NCBI RefSeq assembly: GCF_030247195.1
Contig: NC_080672.1
Span: forward strand, 345,772,413-345,836,412
Direction: 5' to 3'
Length of the DNA stretch: 64,000 nucleotides
Source: Topomyia yanbarensis
Lineage: Eukaryota > Arthropoda > Insecta > Diptera > Culicidae
Below, one piece after another: positions 11,284 through 23,102 of the stretch. The stretch's first letter is position 1, and the number at the start of each line of letters is the position of its first letter. The notes beneath the pieces were generated by a model. The model had not been told where the DNA came from. It made no database searches and was given only the letters and a program-made list of their open reading frames with translations. The translations under genes and the position numbers were made by a program.

Positions 11284-11935
11284 TATGTATTATTCGCTGT
11301 GTTTCACATTAATAGGTACATTTCTTTTTTGGAGATTTTTTTATTGCATCGAACTACAACAATTTTTAGGTAATTTTCAAGGGGTTTTTTTATAGACTTC
11401 TTCCAAAATTTGGCGAACCTATTCCAATTCGTATACCAATTAATTGGTATACTTAAGGGTTAATATGTTGCAGATAGAGAAAATACTGAAATTTTCAGCT
11501 TTTTTCCTACACAATATTACGAAAACTTATTGAACATTTTTTCCTAATAAGTTTGCGAAAATTATAAACTATTTGAAAAAATTCGATTTTTTTGGCTCAG
11601 TACAATATATAACCCCTTTAGGAAAATTCAGTTTTCCCACCACAATATAGATATTTTATAAACAGAGCATTAACAATAATTCGTTGGTATGTCTATGTTT
11701 TGGGCCATTTTTTCGCTTACCCATTGATTTGGTTTGAGATTTCTAGCACTGATGTTGTCCTATGCTGATATGAGCGATTCTCTGAGTCCTGCCACTATCC
11801 CATGTAGTATGTGTTATCAAAAACATCGCGAAGCATCAAGTTCTAAATGTTCTTAAACGATATAATATCCGAAGAGTGATAAGAGTTATAAGAAATGTCT
11901 CATCACACTGTTAGGTGGATTAAACACGTTTTTAG

Positions 11936-12945
11936 TAAAAGTTTGAAACGAAAATAGTTTAGTAGTTAATGTAACTGTTTGCGTATTTGAACTGTGTACG
12001 GATTTTTCGTAACCCACAGTTCGTCAGCATAATACCTATGTGAGCAAAAAGTGATGTAAAACGGTCTTTTTAAAATAATCTTCTTACATTGGTAAAAACT
12101 TCAGAATTGTAACTTTTGTCGAGTACGAACTGGATTCTTGCACAACATCGAGCCTCATAAGGAATAGGTGTAATAAATTTGCCTGCGATGTGAAAGAATC
12201 ACGGAGGCACCATCGACTAGCATGGAACAAATCGCAAAACAACAAAATCCACAATTTTTTTGTGTTTAAATCGTATACATATATTCTGCACCTCATGACA
12301 TCACCTTTACGGGTTAACTATACTCCTAGCATCTCCTGCGCTCTTCTTACTCTTTGTTCTCTCTTTCTCTCTCTTACTCTCTCTTACGTGCTAAAATCTT
12401 CCTTTCTTTTGACACTACTCACGGAACCGCATCAGGCTTGCTTCTGGCACACTGTCCAAGATTTCATCCTAGTCGCATCTTTTATCACCAACATAATGCT
12501 GCAATCCTCCGTGTTGGTCTCGACCACTCTAGTCATGTCGGATGGACGCATGTCCGCAGAAGCTCTAACCGTGCCGTATCTGACCGTATGGACGGTCACT
12601 TGCTTGACCTCCTTGGTCGATGGAAGTGATGACCGCCGAACGCCTCACTGAATCGTCCTTCCGAAAATGCAAATCTGAGAAAACGGCCCTAAAAGCCATC
12701 CAAGTTAGCCTTTTCTTGCATAATGTTTCAGCACTGCACTAACCCTTTCCGGGGCTGTCTTCACGAGATGGACGATCGTATTTTTCCTTATTAACAGGTC
12801 AAAACCGCTATGTGCCCTCTTGGTGTACCGCTCTGTGCTTTGCTAAAATTGGCATCATCAGACCAGATTCTCGCATTGGGTTTTTAATTGTTTACCTGCC
12901 TTCTGGCTGGCCTTTGAGCAGGCAATAGCGATAAAATAGCACACA
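11936..12945. other. unassigned, CT-rich tract inside
   Basis: A pyrimidine tract (TCTCTCTTACTCTCTCTTAC) lies at about 12357-12390. An open + frame of 153 codons (12190-12651) has no recognisable family and low-complexity hydrophobic composition, so I do not call it. Confidence 0.4.
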
Positions 12946-13870
12946 GTTTTTTTTTATTCATTTCGTTTATTTGATAGGCACAAATGCGTTAGCTTGGCGG
13001 TGCCAAATTCTTTTGTTTTTGCATTTTGGATATTTTAAAACTAGGAGGTTACAATGTTAAAATATTTTTTTTAAAAGAGAAAAATTTTACAGCTATCTTA
13101 AGATTAGAAATAAGATTCTATATACAAGAGAGGGGGCAAAAGATTTTTTTTATAAAAAATTTTAAAACAAGGAATTCAATAGTAATAGTTTTTTAGGAAA
13201 TATTTACAGTTATCTTAAAACTAACAATATAGTTTGGTACACAAAAGGGGGAACAAATATTTACGAGAAAATTCACAGGTGTTTTAAAACTAGGGATACA
13301 ATTCTATTTACAAGATGGGGGACAATAGTTTTAACAAAGAGGTAAAATTACAACTATCTTAAAACTAGGAATACAGAATACAAATTTGAACTTTTTTAGC
13401 GGAGACTTATGCTTGGTCAAGATATTCAGAGGGGGGCTGTAGAAGCAGTTGTATCAAGGACAGGGGAGAGAAAGCGTAGATGGTGACCGGGAGAGAAGAG
13501 CAAAACTTGCAACTTTCGGGCAAACGTGAGATCAGCGAAACAAATTAGCGCCTCAGTCTAGTAGGTCGGATTGGCGGATGGTATTCTTCGGACCCGCGGG
13601 GAATCCTTCAAAAGTCATCGTACCTCGAGTCGCTCTCGCTTCAGTTTCCGTAGTGGTAAGTGCAACGGCGGTTACATAGTTGCAGTCTGGAGCTGATCGG
13701 TCCCACAAGACAAGAGAAAACTTCTAAAACGAGAAATAAAAAGAGAGGGGCTAAATTGGGATATTTATCGTTTTTATGAAAGTATAAATAAGGGACATAT
13801 AGGGGAAATCACGATTTGCCAGCATATCTCGGACTGGGACATTGGGTGGTCTGCAATAGCGAGTTGCCAA
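12946..13870 (-). mobile_element. probable 3' end of a non-LTR retrotransposon with tandem repeats
   Basis: On the minus strand the segment ends with AATAAACGAAATGAATAA and an A-run (12950-12958 read in reverse), like a retrotransposon tail. Upstream of it lie four to five imperfect copies of a 75-115 bp unit containing TATCTTAAAACTAG..ATACA (13085-13385). Farther upstream it becomes GC-richer without a clear frame. No reverse transcriptase remains, so the clade is unknown. Confidence 0.4.
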
Positions 13871-16838
13871 TGTGCACTTTCGTGGCTTAGTCTGCGCGGA
13901 AAAACAACTCGCCACGTGCGATAATCACCGATTCCTGGTAAGATCGACATTGGGACGATTAGAACAGGCTTACTGACTTGATTTTCTTATATTTACCCAG
14001 TTAACTGTCCGGTTTATGAATTAGAAGCTACGGTTTGGTAATGTGGCTTCTGACTGCGGCATAACCTGCTCAGGTCAATGTTGCGCATGCGTTTTTGATA
14101 TGCCAATATCTTTTGAGATAAGATCGAGCTGATTAGGCAATATTCTTGCATTGATTAACATCGTATTTACCCGGTTTACGGCCTTCGGAGGATAAGTGTC
14201 GATTTCCGCTCCGTGCACCAGCTTTTCCGTTGATTGCACTTTTTCTGCCTGACGAAACAGCGCGAAGCTACTTTTCGACTGCACGGATCTATCACAATGG
14301 CGAATCTGATGACTCGCTTTTTCAGCGTTTTGATTGTCTTTGTGCGAGAGAGATCAAACTTGTGTCATTTCCGTCTCCAGTGGTACTGACTTCGTGTGGA
14401 GAGATATGCGTGTGCAAGATAGTGTCAAGATAGTGCTGCCGTGATGCCAGAGTGTTTGATTTTTCTATCAACTAACTCTAATTTCTTTAGGTGTACGTAT
14501 ATATAGTCTCTTATAATCCGTCGGTAAATATTAATCTTCTAACAAACGTTACATAGGTAATAAACTCATGCGAGGCGTGATAGCAAATATTACGTTCTGT
14601 GCAAGCTATTCGCCTATATCTAAATATTGAATGTAGCTACGTGAAGATTTTAGGACCATACTACTGCTGAAAACCACGATAGAAAGAATTTGAGAAAAGA
14701 TTTACACACCTACAACCAATTGAGCAAACAATCATTCGTCCGAGCGTGTAAGAATTAATCTTCAGTCTTACACTGCCATTACCGCAAATAGACAGTCTCT
14801 CGAAGGCTGGTACTAGTGTTATCCATCAACCACCGACCAACTGTCTCCGGAGAAGCAGACACACGTGTTTTGGCACCCCCACAAAGTATATAAATCTGGG
14901 ATGTCTACGAACGTGCCGATATGGACTATTTACGGAATGTTCCATCTCATCTCCCACGCAACTTTCTCCCTGGTAGAACCAGCCCGGCTTACTTCGTGCG
15001 GTGGCTTCATATGGCACGCGTAGGTACAATCAAGTATTTCTATTTATCTGCCGATTTGTCGCGAAACTCAAGCACGTTCGCCGCAGCTGCCTTGTCAGTC
15101 ATCCTTCCCACCAACTTGTGGGTGTCGGTATCACTTACTGTGTTGACAATTATGAGCTGATTAAACATGGATCGTTTGTCTACCAGAAAGGAAATTGTAG
15201 AAAGCGAGTGGGTCTATGTGTGGGCATATCATTCCGAACAAATGTCGACCTCGTTCGGTTGGATGATTAATGGGAACGCCCTGCCGGCCGGTACGGGATG
15301 GTGCCTAAGCCCTTGTCTACTTTGTAATCTAGGGGGCTTGTGTATTTAATAGTGCTATTATGGCAGCAAACGCTGTCAGTTGATTTTGTGTAATGAAATA
15401 TCACCACAAGGGCTCACGTCAAAAAAGGTTCTCTTACTACAATGAACACGAGTCCACATACCGCAAAGAAATTATTTCATTCTGGTATAATTACGACCAG
15501 TCTTTCGAGTTATCGTTCCAAAACTGGCAAACACAAGCGAACCGACCGACGGACTGTCTGTGGCTATTCTACGGCTCGACTCCACTGTAATCTAATAACG
15601 TTACCACACTTAAATCATTCAAAGTGGTTCCAGATCAACTGCCGTCTTTAGACACACGTGTGAAAATTCGAGCAGAACAGCGTCGTCACTGCGTCCTTCG
15701 GTCTGTGGACTGATTTATCTAACTTGACCCATCGCCGGTAGGGTTTGATTTTCCAACCCACTTCTTCGGAAACCACTGAAATTCGGCGGTAGACAGAAAC
15801 ACCCCGGGGGCATCGTCAAAACTTTATCCTTTTGCAGCACCCTGGCCGACTAGCATCAGCCACCAACCGGTAGGGGCCGATTGCGTCTGTCTGAATCGAA
15901 AATTCAGGGGTGGTAAAGCACAAAAAAGCCACTCGGGAAAAACACTGCAATTATCATCTAAAACGAAAACAATTGCGAATAATTTCGTGGTTGGTGCAAA
16001 GTTGACTGGAACCGGGCCAGCCAGCCAGTCAGTCGCTCGGTGATCAGATGAAGTTAGGAAGTTTGTAGAATGCTGGGGTAGAAAAAAAAAAACAGAATCA
16101 AACTGCGTCTTTGACCCCACACCTCAGGCGGAAACCAGAAACTGGAAAGACAACTGGGACTAACTAAGTGCTTACTTGTTTCTGCGAAAGGCAATCACAG
16201 AATAAGTGCTTGTTTTGAACTTTTGTGCGCTGAAAGAGTTGTGATATTGTTGGCTTTGTGGTATTACGGCTGAAGTTTTCCGGCTTGCTGCTGTGATGTT
16301 TTGTTTGATTCAAATTGTGTTTTATGAGTTTATGTAGTATTGTCGCACAATCTTCCAGTTCGTTCAACGGAAGTTTTACTCGTGATTTATAATCTTAACC
16401 AAAGAAAAGCAAGCTATACTCATCTCGTCAGCAAGCGTTCAAAAGATATGTGCGGGATACATTTGTTTAATGAATTGTTTCAAATGCTCTCGAGGCTATG
16501 GAAGAAGCAATTGGGAAAACGCTTTCGAGAAAATTTCATCGTGTGGTGGTTTTAAATGAGTATTTTGAATCCATAAGTCCCTCTAGAACGGTATATTCCA
16601 ATAACACCAGTAAACAAGTTAGGCACCGTGCGTTCACTTCACACAAAACTCCAATTAAAGGAGAACGCTAGGTAGATGGTGCTCATTGTAATGAAACGTG
16701 TAGTTGATTATGCAATGCAAAGAGTAGTAGTACGCAAAACATTTTAGACTATGTTAGGTGTTCAAAAAATATTAAATAATAGTTTGGTACGACGCAATAA
16801 CAACTAAACAGGGGTGGGGGCGGGTGTTGAGAATAATT
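13871..16838. other. non-repetitive block, no gene recognised
   Basis: GC content is higher than in the flanks and I see no obvious transposon ends. Several open frames of 60-98 codons exist (for example 15824-16120 minus) but none shows a family signature. It may be ordinary intergenic sequence or host to untranslated exons. Confidence 0.4.
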
Positions 16839-18535
16839 AATTCTCAAAGGCCCCCCATCTCATATTGTGACAAATGTCAAAGTCAGCTCAGATTCCAAAT
16901 TTCACATCATTTGGACAATACTAAACTCTCGCCCACTTCGCTTGAAATTTTTAGAATTGGTGCTATAGGAAAATATGGAGGAAAAATATATTAAATGCTA
17001 TAACTTTTGAAGTGGCGATCAGAAAATTACAATCTATACCTCTTTTTTTTAATAGTAAATAACCTTAGTACTTGAATGGAAATATTTTTGTTTCTAGAAA
17101 AATACGGGAAAGTGGAGTACTGGATCATTTTAACCACAAAATCCCCTATTTTTTAAAAAATTTCTGCTTCGTGATGCAAATTATACATATTTTTCAGTTT
17201 TTCTAATGTAAAAAAATCTCAAAAATCGAACGAAAATTTTTGACCCTTGTCCGAATACGAGAAGTTGGAGTTATAGGGTCTTTCGTCATTCATATTAAAT
17301 TTTATCATTTTCTCGTGCATATATCTCTATTATTCTTCATTCAATTTTAATAAATTGTACCTTGTTTAACGTGGAAAATCTTTTGTAACAAAATAAAAAT
17401 AGATTTGTTACCGGTAAAATTCAGAAATATCAAATTATCTGACATATAGTCTCGATTTCACATTTTTATCATAAAAATCGCACATATTAACTCCATTTAA
17501 GGAACCATCCATAAATGACGTAGCATTTTTTGAGCGATTTTTAACACCCCCCTCCCCCGTCGTAGCATTTCGTCACAAACTTCTAAATACCCCCCTTGGT
17601 AATTATGTAGCTTGACGGTAACTCTATCCCCCCTTGTCCCCGCAAAATTAAAAAAATAAAAAACTATGATAGTTATTCCTCTTTAAAAAAGCTACGTAGC
17701 ATGACAAGCCCCCTATCCCCCTGTCGTCACACATCATCACAAAATACAAAACTCCCCCCTCTCCCATATAATGCTACGTCATTTATAGATGGTCCCTAAC
17801 AACAACATTCCAATTGGACTTTCTACTTTTTTTGTAGAACACACTTGGGGATCACATGAGAAAAGTTTCCATTCTGGAAAAATAGGGGAAGTTGAGGTAT
17901 TATGACATTTAATGAAAAAAAGTGATTTGTAGAGTTGATGTCAAAAAATTTGATGTTTCTGAATTTTACCGCTAACGAATCTATTTTTGTTGCATTTCTA
18001 AGAATTTTCCACGTTCAATAAGTTACATTTTATGAAAATTGATTGAAGAAAAAAAGAGATATATGCACGAGAAAATGATGAAATTTAATATTAAAGACAA
18101 AAGGCCCTATAACCCCAATTACTCATATTCGGACAAAGGTCAAAAAGGTTCCGTTTGATTTCTGAGATTTTTTCACATTAGAAAAACTTCAAAATATGTA
18201 TGATTTGCATCACGGAGCAGAAAAAATATTAAAATTAGGGGACTTTGGGGTTAAAATGACCCAGTACCCCACTTTCCCGTATTTTTCTACAAATAGAAAT
18301 AATTCCATTCAAATGCTAAGGTTATTTCTCTTAAAAAGAGGTTGTAATTTTCTAAATGCTACTTCAAAAGTTATAGCATTTAGTATATATTTCCTCCATA
18401 TTTTCCAATAGCAGCAATTTAAAAAATTTCAAGCGAAGTGTGCGGGAGTCTAGAATTGTCCAAATGATGTGAAATTTGGCATCTGAGCTTACTTTCACAT
18501 TTGTCACAATATGAGAGGGGGGTCTTTGAGAATTC
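16839..18535. mobile_element. 1.7 kb inverted-repeat (foldback-like) element
   Basis: The left arm (16839 to about 17490) and right arm (about 17870-18535) are inverted copies of about 650 bp. The left outer end reads AATTCTCAAAGGCCCCCC and the right outer end ends GGGGGGTCTTTGAGAATT. Internal landmarks match in reverse (ACATCATTTGGACAAT, AAAATACGGGAAAGTGG, TCTCGTGCATATATCTC). The loop holds a separate MITE (17501-17796). No protein is encoded. Confidence 0.82.
17501..17796. mobile_element. PIF/Harbinger-like MITE with TAA duplication, 296 bp
   Basis: The ends GGAACCATCCATAAATGACG and CGTCATTTATAGATGGTCCC are inverted repeats followed internally by CTACG words and C-runs. TAA flanks both ends (17498-17500, 17797-17799). 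A 3 bp TWA duplication is typical of PIF/Harbinger. A diverged partial relative lies near 57205-57305. Confidence 0.82.
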
Positions 18536-18559
18536 AAAAAAAGTTTTTTTTTCAGGGTT

Positions 18560-20270
18560 TGCTATAGGCGAGTACAAGCCAACGGGTTTGGTATCTTCTA
18601 GTTGCTGTACAACAATTTCTGATGATGGAATGAGTAGTACTGTGATCGAGTAATGTTAGAGTAGCAGAAATTAATCTTCAGCAGCCAATATGATCCTATC
18701 CCTCCTTGTACAGGAAGGAAAAGCTTCCATAGCTTTGATTCAAGAACCGTTTTTCCATAAAAAAAATTCCATTTTGGAAAGCTACTTAACCCCGGCTTCG
18801 TAGCTGTCAACATAAATGGCATGACCAATCTGTGTGAAATGTCTCGTGCATGTATACTTGATAATAGGGCTATTGACGCATGTCTTATATTAGACCTCAG
18901 AACTCGCGCTGTCATGGTCAATATGACTGTTGATAACATAAAAAAGAAAAACGTCTATTGTTCAACATATTTTCCGTATAATGAATCATCATGATGATTT
19001 CAAAACAGTTGTACCATACTATAGTAGAACTGGGTTTCCCCTCATAATCGGCGGTAATGCAAATGTCCACCACATAATTTGGAGCAGCTCAGATACCAAT
19101 TTGTGAAGCACCGAGTTGACGGAATACTTAAGTAGTACAAATCTGAACATACTTAATGTAGGCAATGGCCCAACTTTTGCACGAGCTGGCAGAGAAGGGG
19201 TGTTAGATGTAACTCCCTGCTCTGATGGTATTGCGCATGAGTTGTCAAACTGGCTCGTATCAAACGAACTGGAACCGTTGTTATCTGATCATAAGTACAT
19301 CGTCTTTGATCATTTAAACGTCTAGCTAAATATTGTTACATATCGTATTCCCAAATCTACGAACTGGGACCTCTACGAAGAGGGCTTGGAGACTAGGTTT
19401 CATGGGTATCTTCCTACTATTCAATCTCCAAGTTACTTGGATGAGGCAGTGGAAAAAATATTCTCAAAAAAATAAAATAATCTACTTCTAGAAAAACACC
19501 TTGGTGGAATACCGAACTACATGAAGTGTTAAAGTGCATTTTGAAAAAAAAGTTTCAACTTAGTCTTGCAACTGGATATATTCCATTATCGTGGCTGGAA
19601 ACAACAATAAAATTCATTCCCAAAAGTGGCCTCGTCACTTATGAGGAGGCAAAGAGTTTTAGACCGATGAGGCTGACCTCCTGCCTTCTTAAATCAGTAG
19701 AATGTTTGATCGACCACTTCATTCGGGATAATTTGGCCGGGAAAGCAATCGTTGCATGTAATACAATATGCATATCAGCGGCGGAAGTCTACTACCACCC
19801 TGTTATACATTACTGTCTACAACATTGAAAAAGCTTTTTCGCAAAGCCAATCAAGCTTATGAGTTTTTCTTGTCATGAAATGTTCGTTTGACAACGTGTC
19901 TTTCGAATCTATTTTAGAAGCAGCACGAGGTCATGGAGTACCTACATATATCACGAACTGGATACACGCAATGCTTAGCAAACGACACCTGTGCTCATCG
20001 TTAAGACAAGCAGATATAAGGAAACTTAGTGTCTGCGGATGTCCTCAAGGTAGTGTGCTGTCACCACTTTTATGGAACCTTGTCGCCGATTGCTTGTTAA
20101 GGAAACTTAATGAGCTTGGGTTTCCGACATATGGTTTCACCGAAGATTATCATATAATAATTAACCCCAACGTATTTAACTTTATCTGCGACAATAATTT
20201 CAGAGTTAAAGAACTGCAAAGGACGAACTCCGGTTGTAACCCTTCGTTGCGTGAAAAGTTCAATTAATGT
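18560..20270 (+). pseudogene. LINE ORF2 remnant (endonuclease + reverse transcriptase), R1/LOA/I-like
   Basis: Several + frames together read as a decayed non-LTR polyprotein. The endonuclease part (about 18690-19325) includes ALIQEP, IGGNANVHHIIW, NVGNGPTFARAGREGVLDV and a terminal SDHKYIVFDHL. The reverse transcriptase part (about 19526-20267) includes KFIPKSG, SFRPMRLTSCLLKSVE, FDNVSFESI and CPQGSVLSPLLWNL. The catalytic YADD box is altered to FTED. Stops and frameshifts separate the parts, and the region between endonuclease and RT is largely missing. The element is dead, and its exact clade needs a phylogeny. Confidence 0.85.
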
Positions 20271-20279
20271 TATATTTGG

Positions 20280-21990
20280 ATTAACTGATAGTCCAACATG
20301 AAGACAACATTGCTCAACTTCAAATAAAAAATTCGCATGCTGTTATTGCGACTGTAGCTGTGTTTTGTCCAGGTATCCACAAGAGTTGCGAGCTTAAAAA
20401 TCGGCGAGTGGGTGCGGAAAGTGAGTATTTTGTACTTTGCTACAGCAGTCGATATTGCCGGTCAAAACATTGAAAACAATTAGTCGTTGTAGAAGTGTTC
20501 TACTATCGGTCAAGGTTTGCAGATTTATGAGAGAGCAACGTTCCTCGTACGGGAGCAATATTTTAGAATTATTTCAAACGTAAATTTTCCAGAGCGAATC
20601 ACACAAAACTCTTTTGAATTCTTTCTAGTCGAGTAGCTTCAGTGATGTGGTAAGGTGACCAAACAGTAACGGCATATTCAAAAATGCTTCATACCACCGA
20701 ACAGTACAGAATTTGAAGTGCGTACACATCATCAAATTCAGCTATATTTCTACGCAAAAAAAGGTAGCACAGAAAAAAGCTTTTGCCATTGTAAGTGAAA
20801 TATGTTTGTTGAATCTCATCTTACAGTTCAAAAGTACACCAAGATAGATCCGTTATAGAGGTGACATGTTCAATTGGTTGGGCATTGTGAAGTTATTACA
20901 CGGTACAATTTCAAAACTTCAACATACGGTAGCTATTTTAGATTTCAACAGCAAGCATATATCGTTAACAAACAGAATGAATATCCATGGGCCAAGATGA
21001 CTACCTTGAGGTACGTCTAAGGATACATCAAAAGTTGGTGAACGATTGCTTTGTAGCTTCACGAATGCTTTTGAGTGAGCTTCACGAATGCGTTGAGTGA
21101 GATAGGATTTTAGCCATGAGATTATCCATTCCGAGAGACGCAACTTTGCCATCGCCAGCTCGCGAGGAATTCTGCCAAATGCCTTTGAGAAATCCACATA
21201 AACTTCATCTATTTGTTGTCACCTTCCTGTACTGCGGATAGCTTCGATGGTAAATGTTATAAGATGTGACGATGTATACCGTTTTTTGCCGAAGTCATAT
21301 TGACAGTCAGATTTAACGCCATTCTTCAGATGATGTGAAAAGTACCATCTCTTAATGAACCGATAAAGATTGTGATTATGGAGAAGTGATAATGACGCCG
21401 TGGAACCCTTGATTAAAAAAGAAGGAATGCGATCGAGCCAGGTCCTTCAGAAGCATCGACAGAGCTGAGTTCTTTGAGAACATCATCCACTTTGACAATT
21501 GGATGAGAAAGATGAATATTATACGATGGTTGGCTTTCAATAGATTCCTACACGTTTTTCACTGGGTCATCAGTACGGACGCTCTGAAAAAAGTTTGCAA
21601 AAGTACTACTACCTGTTCCAGGTTCTCGCTACCTATGCATGCGTGATTTGTTGCTGCTTACGGCCACGTTTCTGTCATTGCAATCACTTCTTAATCTGCA
21701 GCGAGAAGAGTTAAGAATACTAAGTTTGACTTCGTTCGTAACCCGCGAACGTTTTGGTAGTAGATATCTTATTTTAATTTTTATTAGCGGCAGGGTGACG
21801 GATTTCGTTTGGAATAGGTTGCTCGACTTGGTCATGGGATAAGGGCCTATTGAAGGTTTTCCCGGACCGGTGAGAACAGATACCAGTGTCAGCAAAATGT
21901 GTACATCGGTGATGGATTCTCCTGAGTGACAGCTGAGTGACTCTGTATGTGGTAGTTCACCGATATGAGTTTTTTTACTGATCAATGAAC
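20280..21990 (-). pseudogene. LINE ORF2 remnant, CR1/Jockey-like, opposite orientation
   Basis: On the minus strand the RT palm is visible at 20919-21197, with MDFSKAFGRIPRELAMAKL, WLKSYL and VPQGSHLGPWIFILFVNDI. Farther 5' (21629-21985) an open stretch ends in a Cys/Arg/Asn-rich segment without a firm motif. The GxPQG-SxLGP motif is typical of CR1/Jockey-group RTs. Frames are broken by stops, and the YxDD box was not located. It lies tail-to-tail with the preceding + strand LINE. Confidence 0.78.
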
Positions 21991-22925
21991 TCCTGCAAAA
22001 GCAGACCAGTAGGCCACGACGATGAGTTCAGTGTCTGATTCTTAACGTTAGGATCAAGGCCAACTTTGTACGATACAAACTTCATGTGGCTGGAATCATT
22101 TCTACTAACTCATCTGATCCACTTGGATTCAAACAGCGTGAGACGATTTTCTGTTCATAATTATTCGTCACTAATGCATGCAAGCCCGAAAGATACCGCA
22201 AAAAGTTTTTCGAAAAGTGACCTCACGGTGATCAACATATTTAGAATTAAACCAAACGATTTGAAACTTCCCCGCATTATTGATACAATAACCAGTGATT
22301 AAACAAATGAATTTCAATTTCAACTCTCAAAAACCGATTCTTGTCTCCACTACGACTTACCTATTAATATAGGGGAATTTCATTTCAGAAAATCTTTCGG
22401 AAGCGACTCGGAAAGCTAAAAAATTTCAGTCTATTTCAAGCAGAGTCGCAAATATAAAGCACCAAATTAAATACTGGAAAGTTATATAAGACCCTCATGG
22501 AATTTTGTTCTTTATTCATCGTTCTCTAGTCGAATGACAAGCACGTTGATGTGCGGTGAGAAGTTAGCTGTAAATCAAAATTTCGTCACCCATATATCGT
22601 TGCACAAATTAATTCACTATTGAAGCACTTATTAACGCTATAATACGTGATTTAGAAACCCGACGATATCATTTTTTGCTGAGGCGAATCAAATCAATAA
22701 TCAAAGAAAACTTTCTGCATCCAGCACTCAGGAAAGAATCACCAGTGCGACTAAACTAAAATATAAGCTTGAAAATATATTGTAATGCCAATTTCAGGTA
22801 TAAGTAATCAATTATTTCAAGTTATTCAACTAATTGCTCACTTCATTTTCATCTGCATATAAATTTCGACTCCTGACAATGCAATGTATAATGTGAAACT
22901 AGTCATTGCATACCGGCTTGAACCA
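21991..22925. other. unassigned
   Basis: I recognise nothing. It probably includes the flank and 5' end of the Jockey-like element that follows. Confidence 0.4.
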
Positions 22926-23067
22926 GTCTTTTTCAAGAATACCTATATTTTCGCTCGATCAGTCTTTCTCAAGTCTACCTATACTTTTTCGACAATCACT
23001 TTTTCTCAAGACTACCTACGTTTTCTACTCAATCAGTCTTTTTCAAGACTAAAACATTTTTCAACAA
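22926..23067 (+). repeat. tandem repeat, 36-37 bp x 4, upstream of LINE ORF1
   Basis: Four copies of a unit beginning CAGTCTTTTTCAAGA and followed by CTACCTATATTTT. The array sits 35 bp upstream of the ORF1 start, so it is probably the 5' untranslated region of the Jockey-like element. Confidence 0.8.
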
Positions 23068-23102
23068 TAATTCAGCCTGAAGAAATATTTAATTGTTCCA
23101 TC

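Larger units (their letters stand above)
7752..11935 (+). repeat. left arm of a large inverted repeat (about 4.2 kb)
   Basis: Matches, in reverse complement, the segment 27393-31047. Landmarks in the same inverted order are TTACATTTCTTATAAAAG, the (GT)n stretch, the poly-C run (8868-8880), the block around 10679-10910 and the segment 11580-11935 ending CTGTTAGGTGGATTAAA. The outer boundary is sharp. The arm carries insertions absent from its partner (9285-9537, and the block around 10980-11283). No target duplication was found at the outer ends. Confidence 0.85.

Noticed and set aside
12190..12651. 153-codon + strand ORF
   Set aside because: Hydrophobic low-complexity composition, no domain, no splice context; probably chance.
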